NCBI GenBank assembly: GCA_035271585.1
Contig: DATERL010000043.1
Span: 1 to 64,000, forward strand
Origin: Roseimarinus sp035271585
Lineage (GTDB): Bacteria; Bacteroidota; Bacteroidia; Bacteroidales; Prolixibacteraceae
DNA: 64,000 nt
Direction of reading: 5' to 3'
Shown here: piece by piece, positions 43,773 to 52,037 of the stretch
How positions within the stretch are numbered: position 1 is the first letter of the stretch
Layout: each line of letters opens with the position of its first letter
Notes under the pieces: model-generated
The model's database searches: none
What the model was told of the DNA's origin: nothing
The model's input: the letters and a program-made list of their open reading frames with translations, nothing else
Position numbers and translations under genes: made by a program

Positions 43773-44624
43773 CTATTTTACGTATTCGGCTTTCATTAAA
43801 AAGTCGTAGCTCATTTTAACACTAACCAAAGGTTCATAGTCATATTGTTCAACTTCAACAATAAGATGTTGCATACCTGACATTTCGGCTAAAGCGAACA
43901 TCGATTCAAAATCCATATTGCCACTTTCGCCCAATTCTTTTTCGTCCTTAACATGCCAAAGCAAGAAACGACCCGGATAATTGGTAAAATATTCGATTGG
44001 ATTTTTTCCACCTACAACAATCCAGTACAGGTCAGGTTGAAAAAACACCTTCTCGGGATCGGTATTTTGTAACATATAATCGTAACGAACCATACCATCA
44101 ACAGGATTATTAAATTCGCCATCGTGGTTGTGATAACCGAAACGGATGCCGTTGGAATTACATTTTTCGCCAACAATATTGAAATATTCGCAATAGCTTT
44201 GTAAATCTTCAATTGAGCCATATCCCTTTTGATCCATAAACGGCTGAACGATATATTTTACTCCAGCAGCCTTATGTGCGTCGATACAAACATCCCACCA
44301 CTCCATGGTTTCGCTCCATGTTGCTGAATCGGGAAGTGCTTTACCAGTGTGAGAAGCCAAAAATTCAATCCCATTATCATTGAGTAACTTTTTGAACTCT
44401 AATGGATCCATGCCATAGAATTTACCATCGGCATAACCAGCTGCTTCAACAAAATCGTAGCCAATTTTACCAATTTCCTGAATGGTTGCAGCGGCATCAT
44501 TTCTCATGTCTTCGCGAACCGACCATAATTGTAAGCCAATTTCTTTATCGACCTTTTTCTCACATGAAATTAAGGTAGATGAAAGTAATAATGCTATTAC
44601 TAAATAACTTAAATTTTTTATCAT
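43773..44624 (-). CDS. Sugar isomerase/epimerase-like (AP-endonuclease-2 fold) lipoprotein
   Basis: 283 residues. Signal and lipobox: MIKNLSYLVIALLLSSTLISC. TIM barrel of the xylose isomerase-like superfamily: GLQLWSVREDMRNDAAATIQEIGKIGYDFVEAAG at the start, FGYHNHDGEFNNP (metal His), VFFQPDLYWIVVGG, FLLWHVKDEKE and LIVEVEQYD as successive metal-ligand strands. Its ATG overlaps the upstream DUF1080 gene by 4 bp. In comparable Bacteroidota clusters such proteins hydrate or isomerise 3-keto-sugar intermediates; here that role is inferred from context. Confidence 0.82.
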   Translation of the reverse strand: MIKNLSYLVIALLLSSTLISCEKKVDKEIGLQLWSVREDMRNDAAATIQEIGKIGYDFVEAAGYADGKFYGMDPLEFKKLLNDNGIEFLASHTGKALPDSATWSETMEWWDVCIDAHKAAGVKYIVQPFMDQKGYGSIEDLQSYCEYFNIVGEKCNSNGIRFGYHNHDGEFNNPVDGMVRYDYMLQNTDPEKVFFQPDLYWIVVGGKNPIEYFTNYPGRFLLWHVKDEKELGESGNMDFESMFALAEMSGMQHLIVEVEQYDYEPLVSVKMSYDFLMKAEYVK

Positions 44625-45361
44625 AACTCTTTAATTTTAATATTACGGAACCAAACATCGTCGCCATGGTCTTGTAAACCAATATATCCTTCGGGAGCAA
44701 CATCGGCCCAATTTTCGTTTAAAGCAGGGAATTTACTATCTGCAACCATTTCATTCCATTCGGGAGTCCACAAATGATACTCCAGAACAGTTTCGCCATT
44801 CATTTTATGAACAACAGTACCTTTGTAGCAAATAATTTCAACACTATTCCACTCGCCAACTGGTTTGGCATTTTGTGGTTTTGCTGGAATCAAATCGTAC
44901 AACGAACCAGCTTTTCGGTTACCGTCAACGCCCAGAAAAGAATCTGGGTGTTTTTCGTTATCGAGCACCTGCATTTCGGGAGCAGTTTTCCAAATAGCAT
45001 CGAAGTCGGGCGATTCCTGTCCAAGATAAAAGATACCTGAGTTTCCACCTTCAGAGATTTTCCAATCTAATTTTAAGTGAAAATTTGAATATTTTTTATC
45101 AAAAAGAATATCACCACCTTCTTTTGCACCAGCCTCGCCCCGACCTGACCCCTGGCACATTAAAGCTTCGTCGTCGATAATCCAACCTCCGGGGAAAGTT
45201 GATTGATTATAATTTCTCCATCCGTCGGCGTTTTCTCCATTAAAAAGAAGAATCCATCCTTCGGCTTTTTCTTCTTTAGTTAACTGATTACTAGTCACCT
45301 CCGATGAACAAGAAGACAACAACACAGCTACAAATACTAAAACAATTGATATGTACTTCAT
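44621..45361 (-). CDS. DUF1080 (3-keto-disaccharide hydrolase/lyase type) lipoprotein
   Basis: 246 residues, one concanavalin-like domain. Lipobox: MKYISIVLVFVAVLLSSC. DUF1080 signature: EGWILLFNGENADGWRNY, GGDILFDKKYSNFHLKLDWKISEGGNSGIFY, APEMQVLDNEKHPD, WNSVEIICYKGTVVHKMNGE, GYIGLQDHGDDVWFRNIKI. The family includes enzymes cleaving 3-keto-glycosides in Bacteroides and Agrobacterium-type pathways. It is coupled to the isomerase gene by a 4-bp overlap and preceded by a Gfo/Idh/MocA gene. Confidence 0.85.
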   Translation of the reverse strand: MKYISIVLVFVAVLLSSCSSEVTSNQLTKEEKAEGWILLFNGENADGWRNYNQSTFPGGWIIDDEALMCQGSGRGEAGAKEGGDILFDKKYSNFHLKLDWKISEGGNSGIFYLGQESPDFDAIWKTAPEMQVLDNEKHPDSFLGVDGNRKAGSLYDLIPAKPQNAKPVGEWNSVEIICYKGTVVHKMNGETVLEYHLWTPEWNEMVADSKFPALNENWADVAPEGYIGLQDHGDDVWFRNIKIKEL

Positions 45362-45389
45362 ATAAATCTAGTTTTGGTTATTAATATTA

Positions 45390-46898
45390 TTAAGATGGCA
45401 TTCCGGGTAATTTCCAGCCATCGCGATATTTATGCTTAATTAGTTCTTGCGAAAACTCGATGGCATTCACTGGATCGGTCATTGTTTTGTTAAAAGTGGG
45501 GTGGCCATCTTCAATTCTAAAACCATCTTCGATAATGGTTCGAATGGTTTCGTTTTCGTTAATATTGGTGAATCGCATGTTAGCACCATCCCATTCAAGT
45601 TCTTTATTTAAACCTTGCAAGCGAACGGCCAATACGCCCATCACAACCATTTCGTTAAATGGACCAGCTTCGGAAAAATCGGATGCTGTTTTGATACGGT
45701 TTTTGGGCGACTCTTTACAAGCGCGAACCCAATCCATTTCGTGGCTCAATTCAACCTTACGACCGACCAAAGGCAGATTAGGTTTTTCGATAGAACCATC
45801 GGGGCGCAAAATCCAAGGATTAACGCCATAGCATCCACATATCAATTTTCCTTTTGTACCGTGGAATATTACCCCACCACCAGCATCATTCATATCTTTT
45901 CCAGCAGGCCATTTATCGGGCATATTGGGTTTTAAACCACCATCGTACCATTCTACTTCTACTTCGGGGAATTTTATTTTGATACCCTTTTCGTTTACTT
46001 TTCGTGCTGGGAATGTCAGCTTAACAGTTTGAGCCGATGGACACGAATCGGTAAGCAATATGGTAGAACTACCTTGTGCTTTAGTAGGATATTTAAGTTT
46101 AAGACCAACAAAAACCGGGTGTAAAATATGGCAAGCCATATCGCCTAAAGCCCCAGTGCCAAAATCCCACCATCCGCGGAAATTCCATGGTGTGTAAATT
46201 GAATGATATGGACGCATTGGAGCTGGTCCAATAAAAGCATCCCAGTTCATTGTTTCGGGAACCCATTCTCCTTGTTTAGGGCGGGGCAAGCCTTGTGGCC
46301 AAATAGGTCTATCGGTAAATGCTTCCACCTTGGTAACATCGCCAATTTCGCCGTTCCAAAGCCACGTACAGGTTTGACGAACGCCATCGGCAGAACTTCC
46401 CTGATTACCCATTTGGGTAGCCAGCTTGTGTTTTTCGGCCAATTTGGTTAATAAGCGCGATTCGTAAACCGTGTGTGTTAATGGTTTCTGAACAAAGGCA
46501 TGTTTTCCCATTTCCATGGCCTGAGCAGCAACAATGGCGTGAGTATGGTCAGCAGTAGCAACAATTACGGCATCGATGTTATTGGCCATTTCGTCGTACA
46601 TTTTACGAAAATCGGTATACCTTTTAGCATCAGGGTTTTCATCAAAAACATGTTTCGCGTATTTCCAATCGGTATCGCAAAGTGCAACAATATTTTCGGT
46701 TGAACGAACTTGTTTAAGGTTGGAATTCCCCATGCCTCCAATACCAATTACCGCAATATTGAGTTTATCGCTGGGCGCACGTTTTCCCAATCCGGCAATT
46801 ACCGAGCTGGGTAAAATAGTAAAGCCCGCCGCAGCAACTGCCGAAGCGCCTAAAAATTTCCTACGGCTTAAACCGTTGTTTTCATTCTTTGTTTCCAT
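45390..46898 (-). CDS. Gfo/Idh/MocA family oxidoreductase, Tat-exported
   Basis: 502 residues from the ATG at 46898 (METKNENNGLSRRKFLGASA); the longer open frame to 47099 runs through the preceding spacer and lacks family features. Twin-arginine signal SRRKFLG, then the Rossmann motif LNIAVIGIGGMGNSNL and VIVATADHTHAIVAAQAMEMGKHAFVQKPLTHT. The canonical EKP is QKP here, common in this Tat-type clade. Substrate domain: WWDFGTGALGDMACHILHPVF. Likely NAD(P)-dependent oxidation of a sugar, plausibly at C3, in the periplasm. Confidence 0.88.
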   Translation of the reverse strand: METKNENNGLSRRKFLGASAVAAAGFTILPSSVIAGLGKRAPSDKLNIAVIGIGGMGNSNLKQVRSTENIVALCDTDWKYAKHVFDENPDAKRYTDFRKMYDEMANNIDAVIVATADHTHAIVAAQAMEMGKHAFVQKPLTHTVYESRLLTKLAEKHKLATQMGNQGSSADGVRQTCTWLWNGEIGDVTKVEAFTDRPIWPQGLPRPKQGEWVPETMNWDAFIGPAPMRPYHSIYTPWNFRGWWDFGTGALGDMACHILHPVFVGLKLKYPTKAQGSSTILLTDSCPSAQTVKLTFPARKVNEKGIKIKFPEVEVEWYDGGLKPNMPDKWPAGKDMNDAGGGVIFHGTKGKLICGCYGVNPWILRPDGSIEKPNLPLVGRKVELSHEMDWVRACKESPKNRIKTASDFSEAGPFNEMVVMGVLAVRLQGLNKELEWDGANMRFTNINENETIRTIIEDGFRIEDGHPTFNKTMTDPVNAIEFSQELIKHKYRDGWKLPGMPS

Positions 46899-46956
46899 GT
46901 TAAAGTTATTGGTTAATATGACTGTTAGATTTATTAAATGATTGCTACCAAAGTTA

Positions 46957-48525
46957 TTAAATAATTCTTTCATTCTCGGCATCCCAAAATACTTTTCGGT
47001 TTTCGCGAAGAGCAATGGTTGCCATATGCGCCGTAATTCCTTCTTGAAAGGCTTGATTAATGTCGCAACTGGGCTGATTTCCCGAACGGATACACTCAAT
47101 CCATTCTTTAATATGTAAATGAGTAGTATCCACTCGTTTTCCTTTCACATAAGTATAAAGTAACCCTCTACTTGCAAAGTATTGTTCGGTTGGCGATGTT
47201 ATTGCATCGATTTGACCACTACCCGGTATATAAGTAATCATTGGCTTATCGGGCTCCATTAAGCCTTGTTCCAATTGTTTTTTATAACGTGTTGAGTTTC
47301 GATCGGGATAAACCACTAAAGTATTTTCCATTTCCATAGAAGCATCGTGCCCCATAATTACTTTTCCACGGAAATGATCACTGGCTAAAGTAGCACTGTA
47401 CATAAAAGTTAAATCACGTTCGGGGTATTCAAGAACAGCTTGAAAAACATCGGGAACTTCGCGTCCATCCTTATAAAAATACACACCACCCGATGCAATA
47501 GCCGAGTGAGGAATGCCCAAATTGAGCACTTGGTTAACGGCATCGAACTCGTGCGTGAGTAAATCGCCTGCCAAGCCTGTACCATAATCCCACCAGCACC
47601 TCCAGCGAAAAAAACGTTCGAGGCTAAATGGATGGTAAGCGGTTGGCTCGATAAATTGAGACCAATCAATAGTTTTAGGATTTCCATCGGGATGAATATC
47701 GTAAACCCATGCCCCATTAGGATCATTTCGATTGGTACACACCTCGATTAATGAAATTTTGCCCAAAATATTTTTATCGATTATTTGTTTCGCTTTGTGA
47801 AAACTATCGGTTTGACGCCCTTGATGTCCCAATTGAAAAATAATATCCGATTCTTTTACGGCCTTACGCAAGTCAAATACCTCGTCGGCAGTTCGCGTTA
47901 ATCCTTTTTCGATATATACATGTTTTTGTGCTTTAGCCGCATCAATAACCATTTGGGCGTGCCAATGGTCGGGCGTTGCAATAATTACGGCATCAACATT
48001 GTCGGCATTTAACAAATCGGTATAACGCCGATAGCGTTTTGCAGTTGACTTCATTTTTCCATCGCTACCTAAACGATTAATGTTTGACGCTGCCATCAGC
48101 GCTTCATCGGCAAATACATCAAATAGGTCACAAACTGCTGTAATTTCGATGTTTAAATCGTCCTGAGCCAGGTAATCGGCATAGCGTCGGTCACCAGAAT
48201 TTTTCTCGGCCGACGTTATCCATTCGTCGATAACCGAAGGATGAGCAAAACCGGCTGCACGTAACAACTGTTTTCCGCGAATCCCATATCCGATAATCCC
48301 CACACGAATTGTGGTACCATCAGTTGATCGCTCTGGCTTATCGGGTAAGGTATCGTCGCCAAAATTCAAGCCCAACTCGTTTGAAATAGAACTACGTCGT
48401 AACCTTTCGGAATTCCACTTTTTATAAGCGCCATATCCAAAAGCGCCCAAAACAGGCACCGTTGCCAATCCCTTCAGCACATCCCTACGGCTTACATTTT
48501 TATTGTTCGATTTATCTTTATCCAT
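46957..48525 (-). CDS. Gfo/Idh/MocA family oxidoreductase, Tat-exported, EKG variant
   Basis: 522 residues. Tat signal VSRRDVLKGLATVPVLGAFGYG. Rossmann motif RVGIIGYGIRGKQLLRAAG, then VIIATPDHWHAQMVIDAAKAQKHVYIEKGLT, in which the usual EKP is EKG. Substrate side: WWDYGTGLAGDLLTHEFDAVNQ. Long insertions around 95-150 distinguish it from its paralogue downstream. It lies 8 bp after the DoxX gene stop in the same operon. A GH109-like NAD-dependent glycosidase activity is an alternative to plain dehydrogenation. Confidence 0.86.
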   Translation of the reverse strand: MDKDKSNNKNVSRRDVLKGLATVPVLGAFGYGAYKKWNSERLRRSSISNELGLNFGDDTLPDKPERSTDGTTIRVGIIGYGIRGKQLLRAAGFAHPSVIDEWITSAEKNSGDRRYADYLAQDDLNIEITAVCDLFDVFADEALMAASNINRLGSDGKMKSTAKRYRRYTDLLNADNVDAVIIATPDHWHAQMVIDAAKAQKHVYIEKGLTRTADEVFDLRKAVKESDIIFQLGHQGRQTDSFHKAKQIIDKNILGKISLIEVCTNRNDPNGAWVYDIHPDGNPKTIDWSQFIEPTAYHPFSLERFFRWRCWWDYGTGLAGDLLTHEFDAVNQVLNLGIPHSAIASGGVYFYKDGREVPDVFQAVLEYPERDLTFMYSATLASDHFRGKVIMGHDASMEMENTLVVYPDRNSTRYKKQLEQGLMEPDKPMITYIPGSGQIDAITSPTEQYFASRGLLYTYVKGKRVDTTHLHIKEWIECIRSGNQPSCDINQAFQEGITAHMATIALRENRKVFWDAENERII

Positions 48526-48533
48526 AGCCCTAA

Positions 48534-49019
48534 TTACTTTTTCTTTCTGTTAAACAATAAACGATCGATACCAATTTGTTTGCCCGTAGGAAAAACCAAT
48601 ATGATAATAAGCACGAAAACAAAAATGAGGTTCTTGTCAACCCACATCGTATTTTCAGAAACCGGCATCAGGTATTTCACATTGATTAACGACGGATGCG
48701 ACAAAAAATACAATCCAATAAGTGCGATACCCGAAATGGCCGATAAACGCGTGAACAAGCCTAATATCAAGCCCAGTCCAATGACAATCAAACCCCAAAC
48801 ATTCAAAAAATCAACAATACTCATCATACTTTGATTTTCGGCTATTGCTCTAAAAATTGGTGCAAACCACCCTTGCGAATCATTTAAATAAGCAAACGAG
48901 GACCAATTTGGATTCAAAAGTTTAACCACTCCCTCGTATAAACAATACCACCCCATTAGCACTCGCGTTGTTACCAATACAACGATTTGTACAATAGAAT
49001 ACTTTCCAACTCTATTCAT
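48534..49019 (-). CDS. DoxX-family membrane protein
   Basis: 161 residues, four membrane helices: IVQIVVLVTTRVLMGWYCLYEGVVKLLNP, MMSIVDFLNVWGLIVIGLGLILGLF, ISGIALIGLYFLSHP and LIFVFVLIIILVF. The DoxX/TQO small subunit family is linked to quinone reduction. Placed between Gfo/Idh/MocA genes, it may pass electrons from the Tat-exported dehydrogenases to the respiratory chain; that is inference. It sits 14 bp after the upstream gene's stop. Confidence 0.82.
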   Translation of the reverse strand: MNRVGKYSIVQIVVLVTTRVLMGWYCLYEGVVKLLNPNWSSFAYLNDSQGWFAPIFRAIAENQSMMSIVDFLNVWGLIVIGLGLILGLFTRLSAISGIALIGLYFLSHPSLINVKYLMPVSENTMWVDKNLIFVFVLIIILVFPTGKQIGIDRLLFNRKKK

Positions 49020-49033
49020 TTGTTCTTTATTTA

Positions 49034-50080
49034 TTAAAGTTCAATTATTCTTTTCTCACTATTGCTTCTGCATGCCAATTCAATAATTTGAATAACCAAT
49101 GCCGCATCGTTGGGTGATACGGCCAATTCTTCGTTATTTTTAATTGTATTATAAACGTTTTCAAAATATTGGGAATAACATCCATCAATTGTTTCAATTT
49201 TTTCACGAAAGGACATCCCCTCTACTTCATAATTCAACAAAGCATATAAGTCCTCATTATCTTTACCTAAAAGTTGATTATCGGGCTTCATCCCATGCCG
49301 TAAATTATTTTCCTGTGGATCGAGACCATATTTTACAAACGAACCATTTCGACCGTGTAATGTAAAGCGAGGTCCGGTTTCTTTAACAAAAACACCGGCT
49401 TTCAATATTACTTTATGCAATGAATAATAAAGATGAATATCGAAATAATCATCGGTACGACTATTTTTTCGATGGGTTGTTATATGGGCAAATAATGCTT
49501 TTGGTTTTCCAAACAAGCAAATGGCCTGATCGATTAAATGCGGCCCCAAATCATACAAAATACCATTTCCTTTAAATGGAATACTTTTCCACTCAACACG
49601 CTCATACAAGGGTCTGTACCTGTCAAAATGAGATTCAAATTCAATAATCTCACCCAATTTACCTTCATTAATTATTTTTTGAAGGGTCAAGAAATCGCCA
49701 TCCCAACGCCGATTATGAAAGGGCGCTAAAACCAATTTCATTTTATTGGACAATGCAATTAATTCGGAAGCTTGTGCTGAGCTGACTGAAAAGGGTTTTT
49801 CGACAATTACATGTTTACCATTTTGTAATGCTTTTTTGGCATATTCGAAATGGGTATCGTTTGGCGAAGCAACAACAACTAAGTCAATTTCAGGGTCGCT
49901 AAACAATAGGGAAACGTTATCATAAATCTTAGCTTTTGGGTACGATTGGGAAATTTCTTCAACCTGAGATGAAACAATGGCATAAATTTCCATGTAACGA
50001 TGATTTTCGATAAAAGGGGAAAAAAAATAACGTCCTGAAAGGCCAAATCCAATAATACCTACATTCAGAGTTTTACTCAT
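49034..50080 (-). CDS. Gfo/Idh/MocA family oxidoreductase, cytoplasmic
   Basis: 348 residues from the ATG at 50080 (MSKTLNVGIIGFGLSGRYFF); the frame is open to 50131, but that extension is not family-like. No signal peptide, unlike the two downstream paralogues. LVVVASPNDTHFEYAKKALQNGKHVIVEKPFS has the canonical EKP with catalytic Lys. Also FHNRRWDGDFLTLQKII and GILYDLGPHLIDQAICLFGKP. It resembles the YdgJ/GfoIdh group that reduces keto-sugars. First gene of the minus-strand operon. Confidence 0.9.
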   Translation of the reverse strand: MSKTLNVGIIGFGLSGRYFFSPFIENHRYMEIYAIVSSQVEEISQSYPKAKIYDNVSLLFSDPEIDLVVVASPNDTHFEYAKKALQNGKHVIVEKPFSVSSAQASELIALSNKMKLVLAPFHNRRWDGDFLTLQKIINEGKLGEIIEFESHFDRYRPLYERVEWKSIPFKGNGILYDLGPHLIDQAICLFGKPKALFAHITTHRKNSRTDDYFDIHLYYSLHKVILKAGVFVKETGPRFTLHGRNGSFVKYGLDPQENNLRHGMKPDNQLLGKDNEDLYALLNYEVEGMSFREKIETIDGCYSQYFENVYNTIKNNEELAVSPNDAALVIQIIELACRSNSEKRIIEL

Positions 50081-50100
50081 CGTTTTAAATTTTTCATTTC

Positions 50101-50131
50101 GAAAGATAATAAATAGAAGCTGTAATATCAA
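50101..50131 (-). promoter_or_regulatory. Putative promoter of the Gfo/Idh/MocA operon
   Basis: On the minus strand TTG (50131-50129) is followed after 20 bp by TATCTTTC (50108-50101), one base off TAnnTTTG, about 20 bp before the ATG at 50080. Confidence 0.4.
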
Positions 50132-50228
50132 GGACTATTCCCATCGAAAGTTTGCATATTTTGTCAATTTTTTGTACTATTTGCTCATTTTTAATTTAAA
50201 TTAGCATGAATAGATTAAATTGCATTGT

Positions 50229-50244
50229 ACAATTTACAAATTGT
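50229..50244. promoter_or_regulatory. Perfect 16-bp palindrome in the divergent promoter region
   Basis: ACAATTTACAAATTGT (50229-50244) is ACAATTT and AAATTGT around AC. It lies between the operon ending at 43773 and the divergent propeller gene at 50285. A dimeric regulator controlling both directions is plausible; no regulator gene is adjacent. Confidence 0.4.
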
Positions 50245-50284
50245 TGTCAATAATTATATTTTATTCAATTAACCTTTACACATT

Positions 50285-51841
50285 ATGAAACGAACAATAT
50301 TGAAGAGCTGTTTTTCTAAGTTCAAAAAACATTCGTTCAAACTTTTACTAACCATTTATGTATTTTTATTTATGCTTCAATCGTGCAATAATCAACAGAA
50401 TATGGGAATATTTGAGCAAAAAACTGACATTGGTAATCCCAAAATAGAAGGCAATTCAGTTTTCGATGAAAAAAATGGAGAGTATATTTTAAGCGGAGCT
50501 GGAGAAAATATTTGGTACTCACGCGATGAGTTTCAATTCTTATACAAACAGATAGAAGGAGATTTCATTTTAAGGGCAAGAATGAAATTTATTGGCGAAG
50601 GAGTTAATGCTCATCGCAAAATTGGCATAATGGTACGTGAAGAATTAAATGCCGAATCGGCTCATGTCAATGCAGTTGTACATGGCGACGGTTTAACTTC
50701 GCTTCAATTTAGAAGGGAAAAAGGACTCGACACAGAAGAAGTTAAGTCGCTTGAAATTGCCCCCAACATTATTCAAATACAACGAAAAGGCAATACATTT
50801 ATCCTATCTACAGCCATCGAAGGTGAAACATTTTCAACCATTCAGGTTAATGATTTGACTTTAAAAACTCAAGCATTTGTTGGTTTATTTATTTGCTCAC
50901 ACGATACTGGTGTTGTTGAAAAGGCAATTTTCGACAATGTGAGGTTAATATTTCCCGCAAAAGATGATTTCATTCCTTACCGAGACTATATCGGAAGCCA
51001 TATTGAAATAATGAATATTGAGACGGGCAAAAGGCGAATTATACACAGTTCACCTTTATCGTTGCAAGCGCCAAACTGGGCGCCAAATGGAAAATCATTG
51101 GTATATAACAGCGAAGGAAAAATATATTCACTTGATATTTTATCAAATAGAATAAGCGAAATCAACACAGGTTTTGCAATTAATAATAATAATGATCACG
51201 TTCTTTCATTCGACGGAAAATGGATGGGGATAAGTGATCATACAGAACACCCCGAAGGTCAATCATTGGTTTACTTATTACCCTCTTCGGGTGGAATACC
51301 TGAAAAAATCTCCAATGAAGCCCCCTCGTATTTGCATGGTTTTTCACCCGATGGTGAATATATGGTATATACTGCCGGCAGGAACAAGGCAGCACATCTC
51401 GATATCTATAAAGTGTCGATAAAAACCAAAAATGAAGAGAGATTAACTACTGCTGAAGGATTGGATGATGGCTCGGAATATTCCCCCGATGGAAAGTACA
51501 TTTATTTCAACTCAACCCGAACTGGCACCATGCAAATTTGGAGAATGTTACCCGATGGCAGCAATCAGGAACAACTTACCTTTGACGAATATAACGATTG
51601 GTTTCCACACGTTTCTCCCGATGGAAAATGGTTGGTATTTATCTCTTATTCAAAAGAAATTGCAGCCGACGATCATCCCTTTTACAAACAAGTTTACATT
51701 AAGATAATGCCGGCAAATGGCGGAGAACCCAGAGTAATTGGCTATTTATATGGAGGACAGGGTTCAATGAACGTTTATAGCTGGTCGCCCGATAGTAAAG
51801 AAATTTCGTTTGTCAGTAATTCTGTTATAGACGAAAAATAG
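50285..51841 (+). CDS. Lipoprotein with lectin-like N-domain and TolB/PD40 beta-propeller
   Basis: 518 residues. The N-terminus is positively charged, then LLLTIYVFLFMLQSC gives a lipobox. Residues ~45-225 resemble a DUF1349/concanavalin-like module (EGDFILRARMKFIGEGVNAHRKIGIMVREE). From ~230, PD40 repeats form a propeller with the units APNWAPNGKSLVYNS, LSFDGKWMGI, HGFSPDGEYMVYTAG, SEYSPDGKYIYFNS, PHVSPDGKWLVFIS and YSWSPDSKEISFVS. Such proteins are often called Tol biopolymer transport homologues, but here carbohydrate binding or a glycoside-related role fits the neighbourhood. Divergent from the Gfo/Idh/MocA operon. Confidence 0.82.
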   Translation: MKRTILKSCFSKFKKHSFKLLLTIYVFLFMLQSCNNQQNMGIFEQKTDIGNPKIEGNSVFDEKNGEYILSGAGENIWYSRDEFQFLYKQIEGDFILRARMKFIGEGVNAHRKIGIMVREELNAESAHVNAVVHGDGLTSLQFRREKGLDTEEVKSLEIAPNIIQIQRKGNTFILSTAIEGETFSTIQVNDLTLKTQAFVGLFICSHDTGVVEKAIFDNVRLIFPAKDDFIPYRDYIGSHIEIMNIETGKRRIIHSSPLSLQAPNWAPNGKSLVYNSEGKIYSLDILSNRISEINTGFAINNNNDHVLSFDGKWMGISDHTEHPEGQSLVYLLPSSGGIPEKISNEAPSYLHGFSPDGEYMVYTAGRNKAAHLDIYKVSIKTKNEERLTTAEGLDDGSEYSPDGKYIYFNSTRTGTMQIWRMLPDGSNQEQLTFDEYNDWFPHVSPDGKWLVFISYSKEIAADDHPFYKQVYIKIMPANGGEPRVIGYLYGGQGSMNVYSWSPDSKEISFVSNSVIDEK

Positions 51842-51859
51842 GGATCAGTTCATTATTAA

Positions 51860-51924
51860 GGTGGATAAAAAATATTGTTCGATCTTTTATTCCTGAATAT
51901 TACACTTAAATTATTCAGTCCACC
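51860..51924. terminator. Possible terminator hairpin
   Basis: GGTGGA (51860-51865) / TCCACC (51919-51924) enclose CTGAATA (51893-51899) / TATTCAG (51912-51918). It lies 18 bp after the propeller gene, convergent with the GH2 gene. It lacks a T run, so function is uncertain. Confidence 0.35.
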
Positions 51925-52037
51925 CAAATCTTAACTTGATCCTGTAGTTGCCCCTTTATGAAGTTGATGCGAGCTCCAAACCTCGCTGTTTAACATTCTC
52001 GGTCAATGTGTATAACTTGTTATAGAGCGTTTGCGTT

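Noticed and set aside
46899..47099. N-terminal extension of the Gfo/Idh/MocA gene ending at 45390
   Set aside because: It precedes a clear Tat signal peptide beginning at 46898 and runs through the spacer and into the end of the upstream gene.
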